DNA of 64,000 nucleotides from Diprion similis (lineage: Eukaryota; Arthropoda; Insecta; Hymenoptera; Diprionidae), in the NCBI RefSeq assembly GCF_021155765.1, contig NC_060111.1:9485981-9549980 (forward strand), read 5' to 3'. This document shows, piece after piece, positions 13,655 through 24,862 of the stretch. The notes below the pieces were generated by a model, which worked only from the letters and a program-made list of their open reading frames with translations, ran no database searches and was not told where the DNA came from. How positions within the stretch are numbered: the stretch's first letter is position 1; each line of letters begins with the position of its first letter. The translations under genes were made by a program, and so were the position numbers.

Positions 13655-14006
13655 CTGTGTTCAGACCAGGTGTGGACGTGTAAGTCGGCGTCCCTGCGGG
13701 AGCCTGGGCGTACGGACTACCTGTTGGATTATAGTTGGCAACAGGACCGCTAACGTCTGCGTAACTGACATTCAGACAAGTTCCGCTCTGCGGATCGTCT
13801 GCTACTTTAGCCAGGATCATAAGTAATGCATTTCGATTGTTCTCTTTCTCCCCGATAACAGTTATGCATCGTTCTTGTAGCGATAAGTCCTTCGCTTTTT
13901 GACTTATTTGCACATACGAGCCTGATTCTTCTTTTATTTGCTTTATATAGTTCCCTGCCTTTCCTATTATCATACCAGCAGTACTATTTGGCACAAGTAT
14001 TTTCAC
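13655..14006 (-). CDS. ps: Nova/Pasilla exon 4: KH2 domain
   Basis: The acceptor is GTTATAG|GTG at 14007-14008 and the donor is AACACAG|GTAAAT. The exon encodes residues 142-258 plus one base of codon 259. It holds the whole second KH domain: VKILVPNSTAGMIIGKAG with the GXXG loop GKAG at 156-159, then YIKQIKEESGSYVQIS, LQERCITVIGEKENNR and DDPQSGTCLNVSYADVSGPV. The tail NPTGSPYA is a Nova-family signature found in both fly and human proteins. The third GXXG position is Ala rather than the Gly (GKGG) of Drosophila and human. The C-terminal PAGTPTYTSTPGLNT is low complexity and starts the long spacer before KH3. Confidence 0.95.
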
Positions 14007-14156
14007 CTATAACAAGATTATACATAGTTATGAATGGTTTGACTCCTCGTCACAAATCATAATGAATAATTTCGATAACGAAGATTATTTGTTAATTGAT
14101 AAAGAACCTATTCGATTATGTCTCAATAAAGAGTTCTATGGTATTCAACTAGATTG

Positions 14157-14366
14157 GAGTTAGTAACGTTAAAATAACAAAGCAGACAGACAAGAATAAC
14201 TGATTTACAATTTTAAAAGTACTTTGAAAGAGTTTAGTCCAAAATATGAGTGTGGTTTGCTTTAAACATAGATTAGTGAATTTCATACAATCCTGAAGTA
14301 ACGAAGTAACGATTGTTACTTAAAAATGCATCGTAAATTAACGTTACGAACTTTAACCTCATGATA
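14157..14366 (-). mobile_element. Dispersed 210-bp MITE family, copy A
   Basis: Bounded by GAGTTAGTAACGTTAAAATA and GTTACGAACTTTAACCTC. The interior shares CAAAATATGAGTGTGGTTTG and TAAAAATGCATCG with copies at 33.3, 34.9 and 41.4 kb. It lies in the 14-kb Nova intron, in the opposite orientation to copy B. Confidence 0.7.
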
Positions 14367-15429
14367 ATTACACATTTTTTAAACGACAATTCTCATCTCT
14401 CCCTAAGTAGAGTTTTCACAAGTCAGACAAATACAATGATTACGTAAATTTATTTCTCACCCTTTAAAGTGTAGGGTTTCATAAATGAAACATGACGCAT
14501 CAAATTAAGAGAGAATACAATTCACTTATAACAAAAACATTTTTGAAAAGCTATTTCTACGTTACTTCGTACCTAGAAGTATATCAATCTAAAATCGAAA
14601 TTCGAATGATTTCTAGATTACTGAGTTCGAATCCGATTACGGCAATCGAGATTGCTAATTCAAATACTGGACCCCAGTTATAAACATTAGTTCATAAAAT
14701 TACCAAATGCAAAATGGTGTTTCCAATATAGCAAGGAAAAATTCATACACTGGTCAAATTTACTCCCAAATATGTTTGCCAGGAGTTAGTTCTCCGAGTC
14801 CCTAATTCTAAACGTAAAGTAAAAGATATGAAATCAAGTCGGCGTATCTCGCGTAGTGATCAAAAGTTAGAAAACTGATATGATTTGCTAAAAATTTGCC
14901 ATTCGGGACTCTTTGACTGAAAAAATGAGTAAATTCAAAGTCTTTGGAATATACAAAAATGACAGTATTGGATGAAATTTCAAGTGGGAACAAGTTGGTA
15001 ATGCGCTGTGTGACATTGTTAGTAAGAATTTCATTGTGAATAATAATTGAGGAGGTTAATGCAAAAAGGGTATAAGTACGAGGGTATGACGTTGAAAGTT
15101 ATTAATCCTTTCAAAATTTCCCACAAAGGTGGGAGAGCTTTTACGTATTGAAACGTAATAAACTCAGAATACCTTGCACTTATTCCGTTTTTGCGATTCC
15201 AGTGTCATAACTTATTAAGAACATAATATCAAGAATTATAAGTTTGACCCATCGTTTGAAATGTTGCATATTCCTATCATGACTATAGAAAAAATAACGG
15301 TCGTTGAACATAGAAGAAAAGGAGTTTGCGAGTGAGCAGGAAATGAATTTGGGTCAGTTAAAAAAAAGAGAAATTCATTGTTTTGCGAACATTATGTTTC
15401 GATCTAGTACCCGTAAGGTACGCTATTAG

Positions 15430-15515
15430 GGTCTCATTTCCGGCCGTAAAGTTGGATTTGTGTTTAGTTGGAAACGTGTCCGTAAAGTTCAACTTTACGG
15501 CCGGAAAACGGGACC
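15430..15515. mobile_element. 86-bp inverted-repeat element
   Basis: GGTCTCATTTCCGGCCGTAAAG and, inverted, GGTCCCGTTTTCCGGCCGTAAAG form arms of about 26 bp around a 34-bp loop that carries a further partial copy (TCCGTAAAGTTC). Compact hairpin MITE in the Nova intron. Confidence 0.8.
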
Positions 15516-15536
15516 ATACTGGCATACTTTATGAGG

Positions 15537-15747
15537 ATGAAGTTGGTAACGTGACAGTAATGATGCATGTTTAGAGAAAACCGTTACTTCGCACATTTGT
15601 TCTGAAATGTAGTAAACCATGGTAAACAAAACATACTAATTTTTTTCGAAAAGTTAACTCTGAAAATTATTCAGAAATTGTGAAATAATGATTTTTCCTC
15701 TGTCGATTCGTTACGTTAATGTTACTAACTTCAGCCTCGTCGTAGGT
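15537..15747 (+). mobile_element. Dispersed 210-bp MITE family, copy B
   Basis: Begins GATGAAGTTGGTAACGTGAC and ends GTTACTAACTTCAGCCTC. GATGCATGTTTAG...CGTTACTTCGCA and AAACAAAACATACTAAT align closely with copy E at 34.9 kb in the same orientation. Confidence 0.75.
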
Positions 15748-16789
15748 ACTTTACGGTTACTATATCGACGATAATCCTTATGAATTATCCGATCTTTTGA
15801 AATTTTATTTTCTACAATAATATCGTACGTAGTAGTAGAGTAGTAGAACAATTTAGTTCTTTTATTTCTACTGTCGCAAACTCGGTTACTTTAAGTACGG
15901 GACTCAAGTATGAAAAACCGGGTAAAACATGCTTGCATTGCATGAAAGATATTGTTTAATCTATAATATGAACGTATGTAATTATGTGAAGTGGTGCGAA
16001 GCGTCTAATTGCTATGAAATTAACGCACTTCAAGGTTCATTTTCTATGCGACTATGGATGTATTCCTCACACTTAGTTTCCTAAGGACAGAAGTAATATC
16101 TTCCGAAATATTCGAGCTAAAGATTCACACTCACAGTTATGACCCGGAAGTTAGCGACCATAAGTGTAATGAAGTCCAGAAATAAATTTTTTTTGATAAG
16201 TTTCATGCAAATTAGACATCTTGAGCATCGTACTGTACTTCATTATTCAATTAGAACAAAATTTAACACATTAAGCTGCTAACTGTGGTCTCTTAGTATA
16301 GCTTCAGCTTTAGTTTACAATTTTCGTTACGATGGCAAAAAAGTGTACGTAACAATAGGTAAAATAGACTCTTTTCTGTGGAATTACTCGAGGCTGCACT
16401 AATCCTAGCCACAAAGTTAGTCTCAATCGATGTGGTTTTCCGTAACTTGAACTGCTTACATGTTGAAAAAAATGAGCGAAGCCATCTTCAACTTATTTAC
16501 AAAAATGAAAAATTTTTCAATTCGAAAATTTTTACCATTGCAATAACGCGATTACGGAAAGTCTGCGAATTGCAGGTCTTTTCAAGTCATTTGATTTTTC
16601 AAGCTTGTCACTTCAGTTTTAAAATCAATAGTTCAAGAAATTTCCAAGTCAGAAGTTTCAATAAATTATACACATGTAAGGGTTAATTTGTACGATTTAC
16701 TCTGGTCCGTTTTTCTCGTTTGTACGTAAAATTTTCTTGATTGCAACAATTATTATACAGGTAATACTACCACTGGCAAACGTTCGTTC

Positions 16790-18310
16790 AGCATAAGTGC
16801 ATTATGGCACACGAGTGATATAACACGCGGCTTTGTGACGCACAAGAATTATGACACACGAGCAATACATAACAAGCGGCCGTTACATTTGGCGTCCGAT
16901 AATTATGTCAAGTCAATTTATTTCAAGGAATTTTACAAAAAAAAATCGACTAGGAAAGCGAAAGAAGTAAGGTTTAAGCCTTGTTAGAGTTGGCATGAAA
17001 TTCTCTCAAAGTTACTTGACTACTAAGTTAAAAAAAATTGAGCGGCGCAGAAATAGTGATTGTCTTACAAATGTGGAAAGTAAGCGATTTTTGATGAGTA
17101 TGAAGTTTGTAGTGTGATAGGCCAGTCAAATGGGAGCAACAGAGGCGTCATGTTAAGAGATCGTATTTTCAGAGCATCTAAAAACGAAGAGATTGATTCC
17201 AACGGTGTGCAAAGAAAAAAAAGGCAACAAATAGCAGCCAAAAGTTGAAAATGCTAGGTAAAATTTTTTTTACGCATTAAATTTCTTCTTTCGATTGTTC
17301 AATTGCATTAAAAAAAAAAATCGGTGAATTTTTGCATGCAAATTAACATGGGAATTAATTGAATTTAACAACGAAATTGAGTTTTCGTGTAAATCGAACA
17401 TTTTTGAACTTTTTTCGGGCTGCTCTCGCGGTTAAACTATAACAGCTAAAGATACCGCACGTGACTTTTCTATATGAAATTTCGTGCTTTTCAAGATTGG
17501 TTCTATTCATTTTTGTCTTAACTGTCACTATTTTGGCAGCGGAAGCCACGAAAGTGTCAAAATTGTAATAAAAAAAAACGCGGTTTTTGAAAGGTTTTTA
17601 TCTCTTCTTTGCAAAAATAACTTTTCTTGTAATCCCAACAACTCAGGTCCTTATTATGTACAACGTCCCAAACATTTTTCATATTTTTTCACCTGATGGC
17701 TAAGGGATCGTTCAATAATTACGTAGGGGTCCTAGTGACTGGGGGGGGGGGGTTTAAAAAAACTGTACTTGACCTTACCTCGGAGATGGGGGTAAAGACC
17801 ATTTTTGCATATCTAATATTTTACTTCGAATCGAAATTCGCCTGAGAGACAACCAGTTTAGCCCGAACGACGATTGATGATCTAAACTGAACCGGCTTTT
17901 ACTCTTTAACCAAGATTTTCTTTAATTAAGATTGTTTCAAATCTAGTCGTTTATTATGTTACGCGAGGCATTTCTCGTTTGCAGTTTTTCGACTGATTCC
18001 TTTCCTTAATTTAAGATTGTTTCAAATCTTACCTTTCATTGTAATACACATTTTCCAAAGACTAAATGAAGGCACCACTAACATAGGGTGTAATTGGAGT
18101 TATATAACTTGCAACCATCGACACGGTGTGTAAAATTGATTTATTCCATAGTGCGCATGCTCTAAAGAAAGCTCTACGGTGTAAAGTATATCATTTGAAT
18201 TGTCCGCCATAATTTCTGTATGCCAAACCACCGTGCTGTATTATTCGTGTGCCATAATTTTTGTACGGTATTAAACCACGTGTTTTATATCTCGGATGCC
18301 ATAATGCATG
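16790..18310. mobile_element. 1.5-kb element with long, internally repetitive inverted repeats
   Basis: The left arm (about 16790-16880) holds GCATTATGGCACACGAG and a second copy GAATTATGACACACGAG. The right arm (about 18230-18310) holds the inverted equivalents CTCGGATGCCATAATGC and TTCGTGTGCCATAATTT. Both arms also share a (G)ACGCACA motif. No transposase ORF; a G-tract MITE end (17702) lies inside. Borders are approximate. Confidence 0.6.
17702..17770. mobile_element. Probable truncated end of a G-tract MITE
   Basis: AGGGATCGTTCAATAATTACG followed by a run of 12 G at 17741-17752 resembles the termini of the elements at 48,628 and 55,639. I found no matching inverted end downstream, so this looks like a solo or decayed terminus. 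Confidence 0.45.
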
Positions 18311-20277
18311 TGCGTCAAAGAGTCGTGTACCTAGCAAAAATCTTGGGTTCCGTTGAGCTGTGAGCGAACAATTTCAATTTCTGCGCCATATTCGATGTGC
18401 TCTACTGCTGTTCTGTGCAATGTTGCTCGTGTGCCATTCCTATTTTTATATATTTGCGGTTTCGCTCCAATAATCTTGATCAAAAGGAGTTCCAATATAG
18501 CATCAATGATTCAATTCAATAGGGAAGAGTCATGCAATACATACCTGTTTACAGTACCGATCAAAGCTGTTAGATCTGTTAGATCTGGGAACGAGATCTA
18601 GATTTGGTCCGTATTGCAAACCGGTCAGTATTACGTAACTCTCCACTATTCAGCCATAATTTCATCATATCGTACTTTCAAGTAGCTAAATCAGTTTCAT
18701 TCAATTTATCATCGGATCTCAGTAATGGTGAAAACTTGAGTTTTCGATCCAACTTGTTTGTTGATTGGTTATTCAAGTACATTACTTTTTATTTTTTGTA
18801 CTTGGGTATATAGCGACTGTAAAGCGATTTAAAATCATAAATTGAGCTTTTGAGATCAATAAAGATTTGAAGGTACGTGAGATTTTCAAAAGTGTCAATT
18901 ATTTCAGAAAGTACGAGTATTTTATATTTAAAACGATTTGCACAGCTTCTTAATCTGACTTCCTTTTCCTTTAAACTCTGTGCAATTCGTCTATATTGCC
19001 TGGTAATGACGATGTGATTTTTTTCTGAGATAGTAGTACTAATGCCCATTAAAATCTTGCAATTACAGATTTTTTTTAACATTATTACTCTTACAATAAA
19101 CCACCCTTTTACAGTAGCGTTAGAGTTGAGATATTTGGAAACGACTGGGAGACAGGAAAAATTAGTCAAAACCCTAAATAAAATTCACTTAATGTGTGTG
19201 GAATATAAGTTCCTTATAACTTTCTATAAGGTTCAAACACCTTATCGACGATTTAAGAACATTATATATCGGGATTCGGTTCAATGACGTGGTAGATTAG
19301 ACTTCAATTCAAAATCAGCATAACTCAGAATTTGGATGAAAAATATCCTATTCAACTATTCAAGTAAAAAACCGTCGCATCTCGAAATTCGGACACGTTA
19401 TTTTCAGACGATTTTAATTATATATTCTAGCAAATTTATTGTTCAAAATCTAATTATATGAGTTTTTTCAGATAAGATTTGTAATTCAACGATTCATCTC
19501 GGATGAAGTACTGAATATAGTTAAAAAAATAGGTACAATTTTATACGTAATAAAAAGATGTTTACTTATTTAAGATTTTAATTATTTTAGTTTCTTCATT
19601 TAATATTATAAGAACTAGGATTAACTGAGAATATTTCAAATTGAATGTCTGATTAAGGTTTAATAATATTTTTCTACATGATAACTGATAACAATTCCGA
19701 AGTACAATTACTATAAATTTTATGTGGCATATTTACTTCGTTTAAGGAAAAACTGATTATGAACTCAATAAAAACTGATCCAGCATTTCTTTGAGAGAAA
19801 CCACTTATTCCGTAAGTGCATAATTTAACGCTTCTATTGCAGCAGTTTGTAGTTTAATTAAGAATCAACTTATACATTCTTTATAGTTCGACTAAGTTTA
19901 CCTTGTAGGCTAACTCAACTTGTATCTGTAAGTATACTTTACGCAAACTTCAACGGTGTTGTTGAATATTATATTGAATAACAGATGATAATTACTGAAG
20001 AAAAAAGATGTTAAAATTGTTTCTATTTCATGTTAGTTTTTAATATGATTAATAAAATTATTTTGTTACGAAACAGCTATATCTATGAATTAATGCCATT
20101 AACGAACTGTAAGTATAATAGTGTATGTATAAGTAAATTTTATAATCTCAATTATAAATAGTTTAAACTTAATTGCAGTTTGTAAATTAACCAGCACTTT
20201 CGTTCTTTCAAAAATTATTTAACCGGCAGCGACGTAGCCTCAGAAACTTTGGCGAAGGAAATGTTAATTTGAAATAG

Positions 20278-20500
20278 AATGATGTTGAACCGAATTCGGC
20301 GGTGCAATCGCATTAAGTAAAATTCTGACGCGCGATGTTTTTCAATGAAATTCTGCGATTCGGTGATACAAAATTAAACTCTAATGTACGATGTTTTCGA
20401 ATCCAATTCTCCAATACAATATTCTTAAACCAGACCCTAAGATACGACGTTGTTCTGTTCAACCATAATTTTCCACGGTTTAGAAAGGCTTCCATGTTTT
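20278..20500 (+). repeat. Degenerate tandem repeat, period about 56, four units
   Basis: GATGTT or GACGTT recurs at 20281, 20335, 20391 and 20447, each followed by a similar AAxTCTxxxATxCGGTG / AATTCTCCAATACA segment and preceded by CTAATGTAC, CTAAGATAC or CTGACGCGC. Identity between units is modest, so the array is old. Confidence 0.5.
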
Positions 20501-21244
20501 GTCCGAGGTCTGTTCAAGGTCTGAACTCGGTAATTCCAGAATTTCTACGACTAAAACACCAAATGAAAGTTCTGTTGAATTAAATATTTGTCATCAAAGT
20601 CCAAAACTTTGATATTCAGAAACTGTTGCAATGATTAACGAGTGATATATATTTTTACTTCAAGTACCAACGAGTGTTTCTTCAATCAATTTACCTACTA
20701 GCAGTTCAAAGTAATAAAAAATTGTGTTAATTTTAATGAACAGCGTATACTTTTGCTACGACTGAGTGTCACTCAATCTTAGATGGCGCATACGTTTCAG
20801 ACCATTAACCATTCATGTGTTTACTAACTGGGTCATTGCTAGCAAGCAATAGCCACATACTCTAACTTCAATGCTGTTAGAATGCAGACCTGCGCTTTTC
20901 AATGCAATATTTACAAAATGGATTTGTGAAATAGGACTTGTAATTGAAATCAATAAATCCGTAATATTCAATTCCAAGTACCTGACAAAGTTTAAAATAC
21001 AATTCAAGGTTCAATATAATTGATTTCTCTATCTATACATTGAATATTATAGATCGTAGTACCATCATGTCAGCGTACGAACTACGGAATGGGACGACTT
21101 AAGAGTTCCCGGCAACCTGAGAAGGACCTCAATCCACGAACTTTGGATTGAATTCGGTCTGGGCAAGATTTTTTATGCAGGTTCTCTTGCCCCTCGTTCG
21201 AATGCAGTGGTTTTTTCGTAACATTTGCGTATACAATAGCTATT

Positions 21245-21375
21245 TATGTGGCATGCCCGTAAACCGCCTGTTTTTTTTTTGGCAAGGATAAAGATTTCAG
21301 AACGAGCTAAAGGCGAGCCGGAAGCGAGTACTAAAATTATCCGCGCCAAAAAACGGTTTACGGGCATGCCACATA
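21245..21375. mobile_element. 131-bp inverted-repeat element
   Basis: TATGTGGCATGCCCGTAAAC at the left is perfectly inverted at the right (GTTTACGGGCATGCCACATA), and pairing continues through CG and a T/A run to GGC/GCC. The small interior is G+C-richer. Hairpin MITE in the Nova intron. Confidence 0.82.
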
Positions 21376-24300
21376 CAATATTTTTTACGGGATAGGGATT
21401 GTAAAGCAAAACGAAGAGTGAGGTTATGTCGCGATCTGTTCGACGAAGCTACTGTATTCGCCAGTTTGGGATACGCACTTCGAACTGCGCATCAAAACTG
21501 CGGAATAAAGACTTTATTCCGCAACTTTGTTCGCTGCCGTATAAAGCGTCACTTTACGGAACGAAAACTATCACAAAAAGTGGCCTTTTTAGCATTACCT
21601 AGGTTTGATTTTGCTTCGAAAAATTTTGAATGCATGCAGCCGCAACGGTAAATTCAACCTTTCCTTTATAGCAGGAAGAAATTTTGATACTAATTGAAAG
21701 TGACTTTTGATTACTACTCAACAGACTCAACTATGTTTTAACTTGAAATTTCTAATTATATGTTTGTAATATACGTGTTGCAATTTATAAAATTAATTGA
21801 ACAGCTTTTAAAAATAAAATATGAATTGAATTTCGTGAATAATCAAACTTTAATAATTAATACAGTAGCTCTTGATGATGAGATCCGTAAGGAGGAAGGC
21901 CGTGACGCCCATTGACCTCTTCCTCTCGTTATCTATTCGAGTCTAGATACGTATGAATATATAGTGACGTATGATGTTACATGAATTCGAATAAAAAGTA
22001 CATGAAGATTCTGCAGAAACACTTCGATATGTGATTTGAAGGAAAAGTCTGCGACTGATCAGAATGCTAGTAACTTTTATTGTTAAAAATATATGGTTAA
22101 TAAGCAGTTTCAATTGTTTAGAGTCAAGCAACGTATCGCTTAACCGTTATCAAGTGATACGGTGCTGGAAGAACTGAATTATTTGAAACAGTAATTGAAT
22201 CCATCTGATAAAACTTGTTGTGATAAGTTGTTCCGGATTCTGGTGAAACTAAGAGAACAGAATCCAATTCAAAAGCTCCATATGTTAATCAGAACGTAAA
22301 CTGCGTACTTAGAAAATATATCTTTTTATTTGATAAGAAATTTTCAAACTTTTATACTAACAATGAATTCGGCTTACAGAAAAAGTGGGCACTAAGTGCA
22401 GATTTCCTGGTTTTCAACCAGCGAAAAGACTAGAAGAAAACTAGGAAAATTGCACGCAGTGCGCACAGACTATATATAGCACTGCGCCGACCTGTTTCAG
22501 ATTACATACAATAATATAATAACTTCATGTTGATAAAAAATAATCGCTGAATCATGCTGAATGAGAGTAGCTGGGTCAAAGAGTAAATATTCTCTGACTA
22601 TTTAATTAATAAAAATATAAATGTGGCGCGTGAGAAGTAATCATTATTGCTATTGTACCATAAGGATTTTGGAATAAATGGAAAAAACCGAATGCTACGA
22701 TTCAAGGTTGCTTTGACTAATTGCATGGTAGTCAGAGAATTGACGAGAACAAGTTTCCCCAAGATTTTCGTGATCTGCGAAACCCATTTCCTTGGAATTC
22801 CCATTTTTTACAACAAAAATGATCACTTTTGGTTAGCCAGATACGAATACTTTTGAATAATTATTTCGTGAAAGTATCCTAGAATACAGAGAAATGGCTT
22901 TGAACAAGGACGAAATTTTAATGATTATCAAGTATTTGGTGGACAGATGTCGTGAAATTTTTCAAGCTTGTGCTAGTTCCGGTTGCTTATCTTCCAAAAA
23001 CTTGCGACATCGAGGCCGTTTATAAATCACATGACGCTAGTGGACGGCGCGGGTCAAGTATTCTGAAAATCAATGCCACGTATTTTAGAGACGGTTTCTA
23101 TCAACTGATATCCAACGAGTTCCAAAAATCCGTGTGAACTCGAAATGAAGTTACAAGTGTGTCCAACAGCGGTCATTTTGATTTCGCGCGACAATCGAAT
23201 CCACCCAGCAGAGATATCGTAAAGAACAATGTTTTCCCCTAAATTATGTATCCCAAATTGTCGAATTTTATTCGACATTACAATTTTTATATCAAAGAAA
23301 TTTTTTTCCCTATCAGTGAGTACTTTTTCGACCTTGGACCTTGTTTCCCTAAATTAAGAGAAAAGTGTAGTGAATCTCAATTCAATGTCGTACGTGTAAA
23401 AAATATCATTCTCCCATTCATTCATGACTCTCCAAATCCCAAATATTACTAATACCGAGAGCTGTTCTACTATTTGCAGGCAAACAATTTCAAATGCGAG
23501 TTCAAAGTTTAACCATTGAAGTGCGCGGGAATGTTTTCGAACATTTATTGAAGTGATTTATAACCGTAAGTAATTTGTAATCGTAAATACGGTTTAGATA
23601 TTATGTTCTACTTTTCGAATTTCTGATTAATAAAATAATCAAATATCGTTATCAAAAAAAAATTGAAACGACAAAATTTTGAAAACAAAAATTTGAACTT
23701 TGAAAAATTAAAAAAAAAAATTAAACTTGAAGAAAATAATATTTAGTAAAAAAAAAAAAGGATAAACGGTGGCCACAGCAGGAGCGTTCGCGTCGCGGCT
23801 CGTGACAGATGCACGCATCTGCGAATCATGTTCAACATGCAAAATTCATGAATCGAGTACGATGGGAACCTTCCGTAGCAACTTGACCGGCGCGTATCTC
23901 CTCACCAGTCGAGCTTAGATTGTAAGTATATGCTTTTCGATGCAGACTTTGATGCCCTCTAAAAAAATATATAATACTGTTTCATTTAAAAAAACTGATT
24001 TGATCTTCATCTAACCTCGGAGGATCAATTTATGAAAAATCTGACACCCATCTTCTTTGCCGCTTTAAACTATACAACTTTTGTCTGAAATATTTATCAC
24101 TCACGCTTTTGGTTTTCGAGATATTTGACTGGATTGTTTGAAATGTGACACTTTCTAGAATAACAAATAAAAGTAAGCGTGATTTGAATACCAGAAAGAA
24201 TGAATGAACTATCGAAACAAAAAAGGACATCGAACTCCTGCAAAAAATACATTCAAAATCAGATACATTCGTCAATTCGCACTGCAGCTATGCTATGCGG

Positions 24301-24527
24301 CACCTATCTCTTAAGGTTGACTATTTATTTTTCCCAAATTTCGTCAATTTTTCTAGAACTCGACAAATTATCTGTGATTTCCCTGATTTTTCTGGTTCTG
24401 TCCATAGAGCTTGTAAACACGGAATGGATATGTCGGCGATTTCCTTTAATCTTTCAGATCCCGAATTACAATGCAGATTGCGCTGAAAAGACGAGATAAG
24501 ACATACCTTACATACCGAGACGATATA

Positions 24528-24862
24528 GTGAAAGTTAGCGACCCAGCGACTGACTGAGCATGCGCGAGCTTTGCCATCGTTTCACGCAGGTTAGCCAACT
24601 CAAGTTTCAGCTGTCAAACACAGTTACGGGAGCTTGTGTAGGCAATGCGATTTTTTTCAGGTAACGCAGGTATCAAATAATTTATGTAGTGATTCAAGAA
24701 GGCTAGCCAAACTGACCGATGACTGTTAACTGTTACGAGTAATCATAAATACTTGACAAATGAAAATATTACAGCGATCCGATCTAACTGGCCAATAAAG
24801 TTCAATTATCTTGCGCATGCGCAATCGGTTGCTCAGCCGGCTAACTTTCGCCACTTCCTCTT
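24528..24862. mobile_element. Possible MITE with GAAAGTTAGC ends
   Basis: GTGAAAGTTAGCGAC at 24528 and, inverted, GGCGAAAGTTAGCCGG near 24855 form partial inverted repeats; both sides also have a CATGCGC motif and a GACTGA/GGCTGA motif. Identity is uneven, so this is tentative. Confidence 0.4.

Noticed and set aside
14620..14645. GAGTTCGAATCC resembling a tRNA B box
   Set aside because: No A box, acceptor stem or anticodon arm can be drawn upstream.
24200..24499. Overlapping 99- and 63-codon ORFs as a gene fragment
   Set aside because: No recognisable domain, no splice-site support, and both lie deep in a Nova intron.
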